A stretch of 64,000 nucleotides of DNA from positions 101,559-165,558 of the forward strand of contig JXTC01000397.1 of assembly GCA_002914845.1 (NCBI GenBank). Direction: 5' to 3'. The position numbers and the translations under genes were made by a program. A model generated the notes under the pieces. The model saw only the letters and a list, made by a program, of their open reading frames with translations. It searched no databases and had not been told where the DNA came from. Within the stretch, counting starts at the first letter, position 1. Every line of letters starts with the position of its first letter. Below are positions 37,205 to 48,071 of this stretch, in pieces. The DNA comes from Trema orientale (taxonomy: Eukaryota; Streptophyta; Magnoliopsida; Rosales; Cannabaceae).

Positions 37205-38871
37205 TGATGGAAATTACGGAAACAAATTTCCGAAAAATGATTTTTACCGAAAACGATTTCCGCAGTTTTGTAAATAAATCAAGAACGCAGCGGAATTAGT
37301 ATTTTAAAATTTTCTTGAAATTTTACAAAATAAAATAAATAGGATCATTGATTTAACATAAATCAATTCATGGATCTTAGTTTAGATAAAACCTGGAAGC
37401 GCTTCACAACCATTGAGCCTTTCCGTCTATTCTCTGGAGCCCGTTGAATGATCCGGTGTGTGGGCACCTTCTTGATTCCCAACGAGAGATGAGCGGACGA
37501 TCCGGAAGACGCTCTTCATTCTCTTTGATTGCACGTCTACGGCCATGGGTATCTCTCCCTCGGCGGCCATGAACGAACACGGGATTTCTCCTGCGGCGGC
37601 TTGTCACTCTCACTCTCTCTTTTTCTCTCTGTTTCACGCCAAGCACAGTTTCTGTGCATGTAGTAGGTGTGTAGCTCTTGTGTGCAGGCTTAGGAGAACT
37701 TTTCTCTTAAGTACTAGAGAGATGTAAACCCTAGTGGGCTTATTGGGCTCAACTGACCATCTAATTAGTATTGGGCTATATGTGAGCTAGACAGGGGACC
37801 TTATGGATCTAAATAGTCTAAGCTCCAATGGGCCAACTACCCACAGGTATAATTAACTCTTAATTATGACTGGGCCTTGTCCATTAATATTGGGGCACTT
37901 CACTATAGGCCCAATATTGCACTCTTAGACTAAATGTCATATATTTTCTGTGAAGCTAATTAACACTTTAATTAACTTAATCCATTTAGCATATACTATA
38001 CCTGCAGATATACCCCCTATGCAATGCCGTACTAGTGAGGTGAAATTACCGTATTACCCCTCTAGTACATATTTACCTTTGAGTTACCATTTTTCATCTA
38101 ATGGATAATAGTTGACTATGGTATTTGTAACTGCCCTTACAAATACAGTCAAATTCACGAAATGAATACCTGGTGCCTGGTTTTTATTATCCAAGTCCTT
38201 GAAAAAACTTAAAGTGACATTATATACATGGTGTCCAAATCATGAAAGGCGTTCTCGTCAATTCGCAAATCTTATCTTCCAAGATACCGGAGTTCGAACC
38301 ATACAATCGGAACTAGTCCTTTAGTAAGTCAAAAAGATAAAACTCATGAAAGCAAGTCCGACAATCACTAAGATTAAGGTAATCTTGAAATAGTGCTAGA
38401 TTAGTGAAAGACAGAATATTGAGTTACGGCACTTAACCTCAAATTCTATTTTCACTTGGTCCAGTTCAATGCACTTATAACTTTCTTATAATGCACTAGT
38501 GTTTCTATCCGAAGTCAGACACTTCGATGATTGGAGACTTCATCAATCCTGTTGAAATAGACAATACTACATTCTATGGCAAAATAAAGTATTCCATCTT
38601 TATTTACAGAATGTGAACTTTTAATTTAGACATAATGAAATAAAGAATTTAGTCTCCCACATATGAACACTTCACACGATTAATTCTTTATTACTCATTA
38701 CTAGTCATGGAAACTTTTAGACGTTTGTATAATAGAAAACATAAACATCACATGTATATAATTGGGACATAATATGGAATTTATTAACAACAAATAGATA
38801 ACACTTAAATCCAATAAATATTGTTTAAAATACCAAATAAAGAAACTGCTTTCTAGGGCATATTCCCAACA
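37205..38871 (-). mobile_element. Copia-type solo LTR nested in the copia element
   Basis: On the minus strand it runs from TGTTGGGAATATGCCC to TTTCCATCA. A perfect 5-bp duplication, GTGGA, lies at 37200-37204 and 38872-38876. Excising it restores continuity of the host reading frame (NETNVV to DGITKDVED). The family is the same as at 21414-23158. No internal sequence is present, so it is a solo LTR. Confidence 0.9.
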
Positions 38872-38876
38872 GTGGA

Positions 38877-41800
38877 TGGCATCACAAAAGATGTAGAAGA
38901 CATAAGTTTGTCTGCAATCGTTTCTGAAGTCAATCTTGTGGGTTCCAATCCAAAGGAATGGTGGATTGACACTGGAGCTTCAAAGCATAGTTGTTCTGAC
39001 AAAGGCATGTTCACAACCTTTGAACCAGTAGAGAATGGGGAGAAGCTCTTCATAAGTAATTCTGCCACCTCTGAAGTACAAGGTCTGGGCAAAGTGGTGC
39101 TAAAGATGACCTCTGGGAAGGAACTGACTTTGAACAATGTAATATATGTATAGGATATCCGTAAGAACCTTGTGTCTGGTTCAATTCTGAATAAGTACAG
39201 ATTCCGCATGGTGTTTGAGTCAGATAAATTTGTATTGACCAAAAATGGTCTGTTTGTGGGAAAGGGATATGAATGTGGGGGTATGTTTAAACTAAATGTA
39301 ATGTCTGTAAAGCCCAATATTAATAAAGCTAGTTCTTCTGCTTATTTGATTGAGTCCTCTACTTTATGGCATGGTAGACTAGGACATGTTAATTATAATA
39401 CTATACGTAGATTAATTAACTTGAATCATATTCCTGATTTCCAAATTGATACTAAACATAAGTGTCAAATTTGTGTTGAAGCAAAATTAACAAGGTCATC
39501 TTTTCAAACTATTGAAAGAAATACTGAACCCCTTGATTTAATTCACAGTGACATATGTGACTTAAAATATGTACAAACAAGGGGAGGCAATAAGTATTTT
39601 ATTACTTTTGTCGATGATAGCACTAAATATTGTTATATGTATTTGCTAAAATCCAAGGACAAAGCAATAGAGAAATTTAGTCTTTATAAGAATGAGGTTG
39701 AAAATCAACTTAATAAGAAAATTTAGATGATTAGAAGTGACCGTGGTGGAGAGTATGAATCACCTTTTAGTGAATTCTGTGCACAACACGGAATAATACA
39801 TGAGGTCACTCCGCCTTATTCACCTCAGTCAAATGGTGTTGCTGAGAGAAAAAATCGTACCTTGAAAGAGATGATGAATGCAATACTGTTAAGTTCTGGA
39901 TTGCCTCAGAACATGTGGGGGGAAGCTGTTTTAACAACTAATTACCTTTTAAATAAGGTACCTCGTAAGAAAGAAGAAAAGACACCTTATAAATTGTGGA
40001 AAGGTAAAAAGCCTTCCTACAAATACTTGCGAGTATGGGGATGTCTTGCTAAGGTATTGGTACCTACACCTAAGAAGGTGAAAATAGGACCAAAGACAGT
40101 AGATTGCATTTTCATTGGATATACACATAATAGTAGTGCTTATCGGTTTCTTATGTATGAGTCACAAATCTCAGACATACACAAGAACACAATAATGGAA
40201 TCGAGAAATGCATCGTTCTTTGAATATGAATTTCTGTATAAATCCAAAGAAGTACCTAGTACATCTAAACGAACTTATAAGGCTATTACTGAGGATAGTC
40301 AGGACCAAGAACAAGTCGTTGAAGATGAGCCTAGACACAGTAAAGGAGCGAGAACTGAAAAATCTTTTGGTCCAGATTTTTTAGTTTTCATGTTGGAAAG
40401 TGAACCTCAAAGCTTCCAAGAAGCTGTGAGCTCTGTTGAGGGACCTTTGTGGAAAGAGGCCATTAAGAGCGAAATTGATTCTATCTTGCAAAACCATACA
40501 TAGGAACTAGTGGATCTTCCTCCAGGATGCAAGCCACTTGGTTCAAAATGGATTTTCAAAAGGAAAAAGAAAGCAGATGGAACAATTGACAAATATAAGG
40601 CTAGATTGGTTATCAAACATTATAGGTAAAAAGAAGGCCTAGATTACTTTGATACTTATTCTCCTGTGACGAGAATAAATTCCATAAGGATGATACTTGC
40701 GATTGCCGCTTTGCAGAATCTTGAAGTATACTAAATGGATGTAAAAACAGCCTTTCTTAATGGAGATCTAGATGAAGAAATCTATATGGAACAACCTGAA
40801 GTTTTTATTGCTCCTGGACAAGAAAAGAAAGTCTGTAAACTGGTCAAATCTTTGTATGGCTTGAAGCAAGCACCAAAGCAATGGCATGAAAAGTTTGACC
40901 GAGTAATGCTTGCTAATGGTTTTAAAATCAATGAGTGTGACAAATGTGTCTATGTCAAAAACACTAAAAATGGCTACGTCATTTTGTGTCTTTATATTGA
41001 TGACATGCTCATTGTTAGTGATAATGACAAGATAGTCAAATCTACTAAGAATATGTTGAACTCCAAATTTGACATGAAAGATATGGGTCTAGCAGATGTA
41101 ATTTTGAGAATCAATATTACAAGGACGTCTGATGGACTTATACTCAATCAGTCGCACTATGTGGACAAAATTTTAGAAAAATTCAACAAAGATGATTCTG
41201 AAGTGTCTAGAGCACCGATAGACATGAGTCAACACCTTTATAAGAATAAAGGTGAGAGTGTTTCTCAAGTAGAATACTCAAGAGTGATTGGTAGTCTGAT
41301 ATACTTGATGAGTTGCACAAGGCCAAATATAGCCTACACAGTCAGTAAACTGAGTAGATATACAAGTAATCCAAGTGCTGAGTATTGGAAAGGAATTGTG
41401 AAAGTACTTAGGTACTTACGATATACTCGTAACTATGGACTACACTATAACAGATATCCTACAGTTTTACAAGGATACAGCGATACAAATTAGATATTTG
41501 ATATAAAAGACTTAAAGTCTACTAGTGGGTATGTGTTCATACTAGCTAGAGCAGCTGTATTATGGAAATCTTCAAAACAAACGGTTATAGCTCGATCTAC
41601 GATGGAATCTGAGTTTATAGCTCTAGATAAATGTGGTGAAGAGGCTAAATGGCTACGCCATTTCTTAGAAGATATTCCAGATTGGCCTAAGCCTGTGCTG
41701 CCAATATCTATACATTGCGACAGTCAATCGGCTATTGGAAGGGCACAGAGTAACATGTATAATGATAAGTCTAGACATATACGTCATAGACATAATACCA

Positions 41801-41943
41801 TTAGACAACTACTCTCAACGGGAGTTATTTCCATAGACTATGTAAAGTCTAAGGATAACTTAGCAGATCCACTAACCAAAGGGTTGAACAGAGAGTTAGT
41901 TGACAAATCATCAAGAGGAATGGGACTAAAACCCATGAAGTAA
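38877..41943 (+). pseudogene. Copia pol polyprotein, broken
   Basis: Domains in order are as follows. Protease: WWIDTGASKHSC near 38961. GAG-pre-integrase: LWHGRLGHVNYNTIRRL near 39364. Integrase core: FITFVDDSTKYCYMYLL near 39598, SDRGGEYESPF near 39733, and HGIIHEVTPPYSPQSNGVAERK near 39790. Reverse transcriptase spans about 40510-41150 with [18 protein letters not shown] and [11 protein letters not shown], the intact catalytic YxDD equivalent, near 40990. RNase H has [11 protein letters not shown] near 41602, HCDSQSAI near 41715 and [15 protein letters not shown] near 41770. In-frame stops occur near 39150, 39724, 40501, 40627, 40732 and 41491. Most look like TGG, CAA or CAG codons altered by one transition. 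It cannot make a full polyprotein. Confidence 0.93.
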
Positions 41944-42547
41944 AAGTTTATACAATGGAAACCCAACCTAGTTGACTGGAGATCCCAAGATCTAGGTTCA
42001 AAGAGACAACCTAATTGTAAAGACTTAGTTAGATCACTGTGGGGGTTATTCTCCTGTGAGGGTATTACCCTCATGTCCATTCCTGTGATGAAAAACAGTG
42101 ATGCCCGTAAGGAATACGGTAAGCAAAGGCTTTTAATGATTCTTATGCATCGGGAAATCGAACGGAGTAGTGCGGGTTACTCTTAACTAGAAAATCACCT
42201 ATGTGAGAGAGAAATAGGGCCGCTTTAAAGGGGAATTATGAGGGCTTAATTCCTTAGAAACTCTTGCAGAACCAGGCAGAGATGTTCGAGGCCAAAATGA
42301 ACATAACCATAAGAACTAGATTTATTAAGAAAGATTCCTGTGTGAAGTATATTATCGTTTACATGAACGATAGAATAGTTCAAAGACATTGTGTCTACTG
42401 CTCAGTCAGTAAAGTAAATATACTCTCACGAGGGAAGGTTCAAAGGGTAACACCTGCCTATCCTATGCAGGTTTCATTCGTTAAACTCTATCACCTTGTC
42501 AAGAGTCTGTAGTTTCTCCTTTTACAATTTCTATTCATATGGAGGAT
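41944..42547 (+). other. Copia 3' untranslated region and weak polypurine tract
   Basis: Noncoding sequence lies between the RNase H end and the 3' LTR. It ends ATGGAGGAT immediately before TGTTGG at 42548, a short purine tract in the right place. The 82-codon frame at 42264-42512 has no recognisable domain. Confidence 0.7.
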
Positions 42548-43809
42548 TGTTGGAAAAATGGGTTAATATGGGTTAATATATATTGGGCTTATCTTGGGCT
42601 TGGAAGCCATGTCTAGTATAAAGTCCAATTGTGTGTATTAGAACCCATTTTCATGAACCATTTTGAAGCTAAAAATTGAGTGGGACCCACATCTTGTTGA
42701 TGAAAGGTCTTGGTGAATTCTTGTTCTCCTCCGCGAGAACATTGATTTCGTATATTCACATGCTCAAAATGGTACACGGATGAATGAGAAATTGTTGCTC
42801 AAAAGCGCACCATTGAAATGGAAAAATGAAAGGAAATATTGGAGTCCCACATTGGTGGGAAATGCATGGTGCAAGTGGTTTATATAGAACCTTGTTTTGT
42901 GATGGTGGTAAGAATAACTACCACAGATGCTCTCTCAGGCACGCGCAGGGGGGTGCAAATCTTTGGGCTTGGGTCTGAATTTGCATGGGCTCGTGTGTGC
43001 CCGCACCTGGGCACACGAATGCCGGGCCAGAACTTGGACTATAGTAAGCCCAACTTTTTGTTGTGGCCCAGTACAATTTTTCTTTCTTTTTTGACCATTT
43101 TGCTGCCTATTACATGAAACTGCCACCAGAAACGTTTTGGATGCCAAGCCATTAAACTGTTAAACATTTTTAACATTTTGTTTATGGCTGCCAAGAGTAA
43201 CAGCCATGTTAATGGCCAAAAACATTTGTAACAGCCTTGTTAAAGGCTAAAAAAATATTTTGGGTTTAATGGAAAAAGTTTCTGTTTTGCTAACAAGTCC
43301 TCCCTTGGAGACTATAAAAGGAGAGATTCTCCTCCTCATTCTTCACACCAAAATCAGAAGCATCTCTCTGGTTTCTCTCTAGCGCTCTCTCTCTCAATTT
43401 CTCTACTCTTCAAGTGTTCTTGAGTTCTTCATTTTTTCTAGCTATAGTTCTTAGAGAATTTAGAAATTTCGTAGCTAGATCTTTTAGTGTGTTGGAGTTC
43501 ATAATAATCTAGTTCATAGAGCAGAGGTGTTAGTGCTTCACTTGCTGCTCTTGGTCGTTGTATCCTGGGAAACTGTCGCTTGCAAAATCCTCAAGCATTC
43601 TGGTGGAATGAGCGAATCAGTTTTAAGGACTCTGTGTAGTGCACAGGCCTCGGCGGTTAACAATCTTTTATTTTTGCAGGAATACTTGTTTGGAAGTGCT
43701 GCCGAAATTCTGCTCAAGGGTGGAGTATAATATTTTGGTAATATTATTTATTGAAAAGTATATTAAAACGTTTGTAACCTTATATATTGCATATTATTAT
43801 TTTCCAACT
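42548..43809 (+). repeat. 3' LTR of the copia element
   Basis: It begins TGTTGG and ends CCAACT, where the 5' LTR has CCAACA. It is followed directly by the CATCC duplication. TATA-like ACTATAAAAGGAG lies near 43313. Confidence 0.95.
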
Positions 43810-43999
43810 CATCCAACTTCTCTCTGTAACCATTTAATCCAGAAATACTATCAAAGAAAACAAAAATTGTATTTTCAAAAGTAGCTTATTACAGTCAACT
43901 TACCCTTCGTCGTTCACATGCAAAAAACCTTCTTCCTGGATTTTGAGATGTCCAAGATGTCTTCAATGCCATACTCCCACATCTGCAGCTTCTCTCCAT

Positions 44000-45244
44000 C
44001 TTAAAGCATTCTTATATATATGTGAAAACTAAGAACGAAACCCAGAAAGAAACCTCAAATAAACTCAGAAACAAATCCCAAAATAAGAGAAAAAAAGTGA
44101 AATCAAGTATGAAAGATAAGAAAAACGAAAACCTAAAACTAAACTCCCAAAATGCAAAAAGAGTGCCAATAAAACTACCAAATAGGAACCCCAAAATTTA
44201 CTCATGTTTTCAAATGAAAAAAAAACCCTTGATCAACCACTTTTTCAACTACTTTCTTTTTTCCAAAACTTCCCTCTCCAATTTTGTTTCGTGTTGTAAA
44301 AGAGAAAGTAAGGATGATAAATGAGCAAATTTTATTATTCCAATGGATACCCTTGGTGAAATTAGAGGAAAAAGGCCATGTTAGCACATAACAAGGATAT
44401 GAGCTATTAGATAGCCAAAAGGGCACGGCTGCACTAGAACAAAAAGATTAGAGGCCCATTTGCCCAAAAAAAAAAAAGATGAGGACAAATATGTCAAAAC
44501 ACCAAAAGATTAGTGCCCAACAATGCCAAAATGCGTTTTTTTCTTTTTTCTTTTTAACCACAAAAAAGTTCTAAATCAATTCATCCAAAGAATAAAATAC
44601 TAGTAAATATTATAAATCTCAAAATCTTCATAAAACCATATACCCAAATCTAAGCCATTAATCTTCTAGTCTCCATAGATTCAAAACCTGGGCTTGGTGA
44701 AGAGCATCCATGACAAGCGCAGATGACTTGTCAAGATGAAGACATACAATCACAGTCCGAAAGACTTTCCACCTTATAATTCTACCATATCCAAGATCTA
44801 GAGGGGAAAAAAACCAATTCATTGATTTTGAAGAAATCACTTGATTGAGCCAGAAGATCTAAGGAGGAGTTTTTTTTAATAAATATTTTCATTTTTTAAA
44901 AAGGTTTTAGTATTTTTCATTTTTTATCAATTATTTTTCATTTTTTAATTCTATTTTAAATCAAATGTAATATGAAAATATATTCAAGGATAATTTGGTC
45001 TTTTCACTTTTTAAATTCTTTATTAGTAAGCAAAAAAAATATATTTATAGAAATTTGAAATCAATATTAATTTGTAAAAATCAAATGTGAGTATTTGGTC
45101 TAGCTCAATAGGGTGGGGATTAAGAATTAGTAGGGTGGGAAGTGAGAATTAAATTGAGAGTTCAACTTTTAGAATAAATGAGTATTTTTCTTTTTTTGGT
45201 AATAAATAAATGTAATTAGTTAAATCTGGTTATAAAAATAATAG
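44000..45244. other. Upstream flank of the GRF gene, no other gene seen
   Basis: AT-rich sequence with mixed A runs. The minus-strand frame at 44658-44840 (60 codons) has no recognisable motif. The first few hundred bases would be the promoter and leader of the GRF gene. No recognisable regulatory box was found. Confidence 0.45.
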
Positions 45245-47560
45245 TAGAAAAAAGGGGAAATTAGGCGGGTTACGACTTTTTGTCAAATTTTTTGTTTTTT
45301 ACGGTGGTATGGTCAAAGTTTTAAGAATAATACGGACTCCTATCCTTTTACGTTTACTGTACACGCCTTAGGTTTTTTTTTTTTTAATGAAACATATTGA
45401 CAGGCTTTGTTATTCGCCGACACGCGTCCAGTGCTGACATAAGCTGACGTGCTGACGCGCTCAATTATCCTTCTTTTTTTAATTTAAACCTTTTTAAAAA
45501 AAACGATTTTTTGTTCTTTTTTTTATGATTATTTTTTTGTCCTTTCCTTTTTTGTTTCTTCCGTGTTTGAGTTAAGTTTTTTTATTCCAATACAATTTTT
45601 ATTCCTTTATTTTTGATTATAAGTCTATTTACTAGGCATTTTTTTCTTTTTTTTTTTTATTGGCTGATTTTATATATGCGTATTTATTTATTTTTGTTTT
45701 CCTTCTCTCGTTCAAATATTCAACCCTTTTTCAGTTAAAATATTTTTAGAGTTTTTTTTTCCCCCCTTTTTTAGGTTTTTTTTTAGGAAAAAAATTATTA
45801 AAATTAAAAGGTTATAAGTATCCATTTAGGTATCATAAGTATCTTATTATAGATTATTTATAGTAACTAAAAAATTAGTTGGGAAGTTAGACAAAACTAA
45901 ATGCACAAAAAAAAATACTATAAGTAATCTTATATAATGTTTCTTATGGAACAAAGGAAAATAGAAAAAAAAAAAAAAATCACAATGCAGGTATCGTACT
46001 AAGTAACCTTTGGTATCTGGATAAATTTGGGGAAAAAAAGACCACAAGATATACTACTAGGTTAGTTACGGTATTTAGATATATTGAAAAAAAAAGTATT
46101 ACCATAAGTATCCTACTTTGTTACTTATTGTAATATATGGAAAGACGATCACTAGTCTAATTAGTTTACCCAGTTGTCCAGTAAATTGGAGGGAAAAATC
46201 AATACTCAGGGTATCCTACTAAGTTACTTATGTTATCTAGATAAATTAAATGAAAAGAAAGAAATATAACTATAGGTATTCAACCAGGTTACCCTTTTTT
46301 TAGGTAAATTGGGAGATACTACAAGTATAATACTAAGTAACTTATGGTATCTAGGTAAATATAAGGTAAAAAGATACCATAGATATCTAATTAGTTTACC
46401 TTGATATCCAATAAATTGGGAGAAAATATAGGTATCCTACTAAGTTACTTATAGTATCTATCCAATCGAGTTATCTTTTTTTTTATAGATAAATTCGAAG
46501 ATACGACATGTATAATATTAAGTTACTTATGGTATCCAAGTAAATAAAGAGTAAAAAGATACCACAAATATCTAATTAATTTACCTTGGTATCTAGTAAA
46601 TTGGGAGAAAAATCAATACCTATACGTATATTACTATATTGCATATGGCATTTAGGGAAATTTGGAGGGAGGAAGATACCATATGTATCCAGCCAGGTTA
46701 TTTTGGTATCTAGTAAATTAGAGAAAATAAATAAATATCCAGAAGTCTCTTATTATATTACTTATGGTATTATACTAGGTTACCTATAGTATTCATGTAA
46801 AATAGGAAAAAAAATGAAAATATTACCATTGGTCTCTAATTAGGATACTTTGATACTGGGTAAATTGAGAAAAAAATAGACTAGGTATCTTGTTAGGTTA
46901 CTTATGGTATCTGGATATGGGAATGAGAATTTTAAGTTTTTTATATCTAAAAAAAAAAAGAGGTTATCATATGTATTTTAATAAAATATTTTTGTTTTTC
47001 TGAAAAAAATGGGGAACTGGGTGTTCTATATTAAAAAAAATTACAATAATATCTTAACAAGTTTCTTACTTTTTCTAGAAAATGAGAGGGTCATTGCATT
47101 TAAAAAAATAATTCTTAGGAATTAATTATATTTAAAATAGTCACTATATTCTTAATTTTATTTTAAATGTGTCACTATGAGAATATATGCTAATGCAATT
47201 AATATTATCCTATTGGTAAAAATTTAAAATAGTCGCACAAATAACATTAAAAGTTAAATTAGGATAAAGAAGCTTTAAAAAAGACAAAAAAATTGCTAAA
47301 TGAAAAAAAAAAAGAGCTGCTGATGCGTTTCTAACACGCGTTGTCAGCGCACATCAGGCGCCGTCAGGGCGCAACTGCACTGTCAGCAGTGCCTTTATTA
47401 AAAAAAAGAATACATTAATCCCGTTTTCGTATGTCAGGACCGTATTTTTCCAAATCTCCTTTTCAATTGTCCGTATTTTTATGATCTTTTGCGTGTTACC
47501 GTATTTTCTAAAAGTGTGGGATAGTTTCCCATATTTCTCTAAAAACCCCTAGAGAAAAAC
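45245..47560. mobile_element. Candidate non-autonomous element with long degenerate inverted ends
   Basis: The two ends share inverted words in the same order. From the left: GAAATTAGGCGGGTTACGACTTTT, TACGGT, then TACGGAC about 30 bases later, then a GC-rich block with repeated GCTGAC and ACGCG (45415-45460). From the right, read on the minus strand: GAAATATGGGAAACTATCC, ACTTTTAG, TACGGT, then TACGGAC 28 bases later, then a GC-rich block with CTGACG, GCGCTGAC and ACGCG (47390-47320). This fits terminal inverted repeats of about 200-250 bp, possibly Mutator-like. The interior is AT-rich and includes a satellite-like array. No 9-bp duplication was found and no transposase is present. Confidence 0.55.
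45980..46930. repeat. Degenerate satellite-like array built on GGTATC/GTTACC words
   Basis: The segment is a chain of degenerate units such as ACTAAGTTACTTATGGTATC, then TAGGTAAATTGGGAG, then AGATACCA. A higher-order period of about 185 bp is visible: AGATACTACAAGTATAATACTAAG at 46314 recurs as AGATACGACATGTATAATATTAAG at 46499, each followed by TTACTTATGGTATC, GTAAAAAGATACCA and GTATCTAATTAGTTTACCTT-like sequence. It has no coding potential. A stray similar stretch occurs near 59700-59745. Confidence 0.75.
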
Positions 47561-48071
47561 CTTAAAATGATATTCTAGGAATTCTACGAAAAGTCACATT
47601 AACCCAAAAATTAAAGGAATTTATAGAAATATGACCAAATTTTAGACTTAATTTTAGTAAATATCTTTTTGTCAAATATTATAATAAAATGTCTGATATT
47701 TATGCTTATATATCAAATATAAAATTTTATATACTAAATATAAAAAAATATATATCTAATATATTTCAATACAATAACTAAAATTAGTAAATATGTGTAT
47801 CTATCAAATATAAAAATATATATATTTAGATATTTAATTATAAAATTTTAAAAATAGACATCTATTTAATCAAATTTAAAATTTTGGTCATCCACCTAAA
47901 TTTTTCAAAATTAAAATACACACCGCACCACACTAGTCAAAATTAAAATACACACCACACCACACTAGTAAAATCATTTTGGCGGGAGAAAAGCGGGAAA
48001 AAGTCTTCTTCTTCGTTTGCTAAATAGAAAATTAGGGTTTCAATTCAAAGATAGTGGTTCTGAGATTGAAA
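47561..48071 (+). promoter_or_regulatory. SNI1 upstream region
   Basis: AT-rich sequence leads to the SNI1 start. A direct duplication of about 26 bp (ACACACCRCACCACACTAGT) occupies about 47919-47970. Two E2F-like sites follow at 47977-48000. No clear TATA box was found, which is common for housekeeping and DNA-repair genes. Confidence 0.55.
47977..48000 (+). promoter_or_regulatory. Two E2F-like sites upstream of SNI1
   Basis: TTTTGGCGGGA (47977-47987) and AAGCGGGAAA (47991-48000) each match the plant E2F/DP consensus (TTTSSCGC or its complement) closely. They lie about 72-95 bp before the start codon. E2F sites mark S-phase and DNA-damage genes, which would suit a protein tied to the SMC5/6 complex. 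The binding is inferred, not shown. Confidence 0.6.

Larger units (their letters stand above)
34531..43809 (+). mobile_element. Complete but inactive Ty1/copia retrotransposon
   Basis: Two LTRs of about 1.26 kb in direct orientation flank a gag-pol region in copia order (protease, integrase, reverse transcriptase, RNase H). Perfect 5-bp duplications CATCC occur at 34526-34530 and 43810-43814. LTRs look alike with scattered substitutions, clearly less diverged than those of the gypsy element, so the insertion is younger. Many stops make it non-autonomous now. A 1.67-kb solo LTR of another family is nested at 37205-38871. It lies in opposite orientation to, and within, a small GRF zinc-finger gene. 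Confidence 0.95.
34351..43999 (-). pseudogene. Small GRF-type zinc-finger gene split by the copia element
   Basis: Exon 1 (43999-43904, 32 codons) starts MERSCRCGSMALKTSW and contains the GRF-finger half NPGRRFFAC, ending at a GTAAGT donor. After a short intron, acceptor TTACAG gives REV, then GCGLFEWLDPPICQRS, completing a CxC/GRxFxxC/CGLFEW zinc finger. The copia element sits within this exon: its duplicated CATCC (GGATG on the minus strand) joins 43810-43814 to 34526-34530. The protein continues with VVVPELLHRVLELEEEMF, then a stop at 34423-34425. LRSSLEEIQRMQ, coiled-coil-like, follows in the same frame to a second stop at 34351-34353. GRF fingers bind single-stranded nucleic acid in some proteins; the role of such small plant proteins is unknown. 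It is disrupted here. Confidence 0.8.

Noticed and set aside
43639-43884. 81-codon plus-strand frame across the copia LTR end
   Set aside because: A chance frame through the LTR; the 5' LTR has an equivalent stretch that leads into different sequence.
45980-46930. CRISPR-like array
   Set aside because: Units are degenerate without constant repeats and unique spacers, and this is a plant nuclear sequence; it is a satellite-like array.
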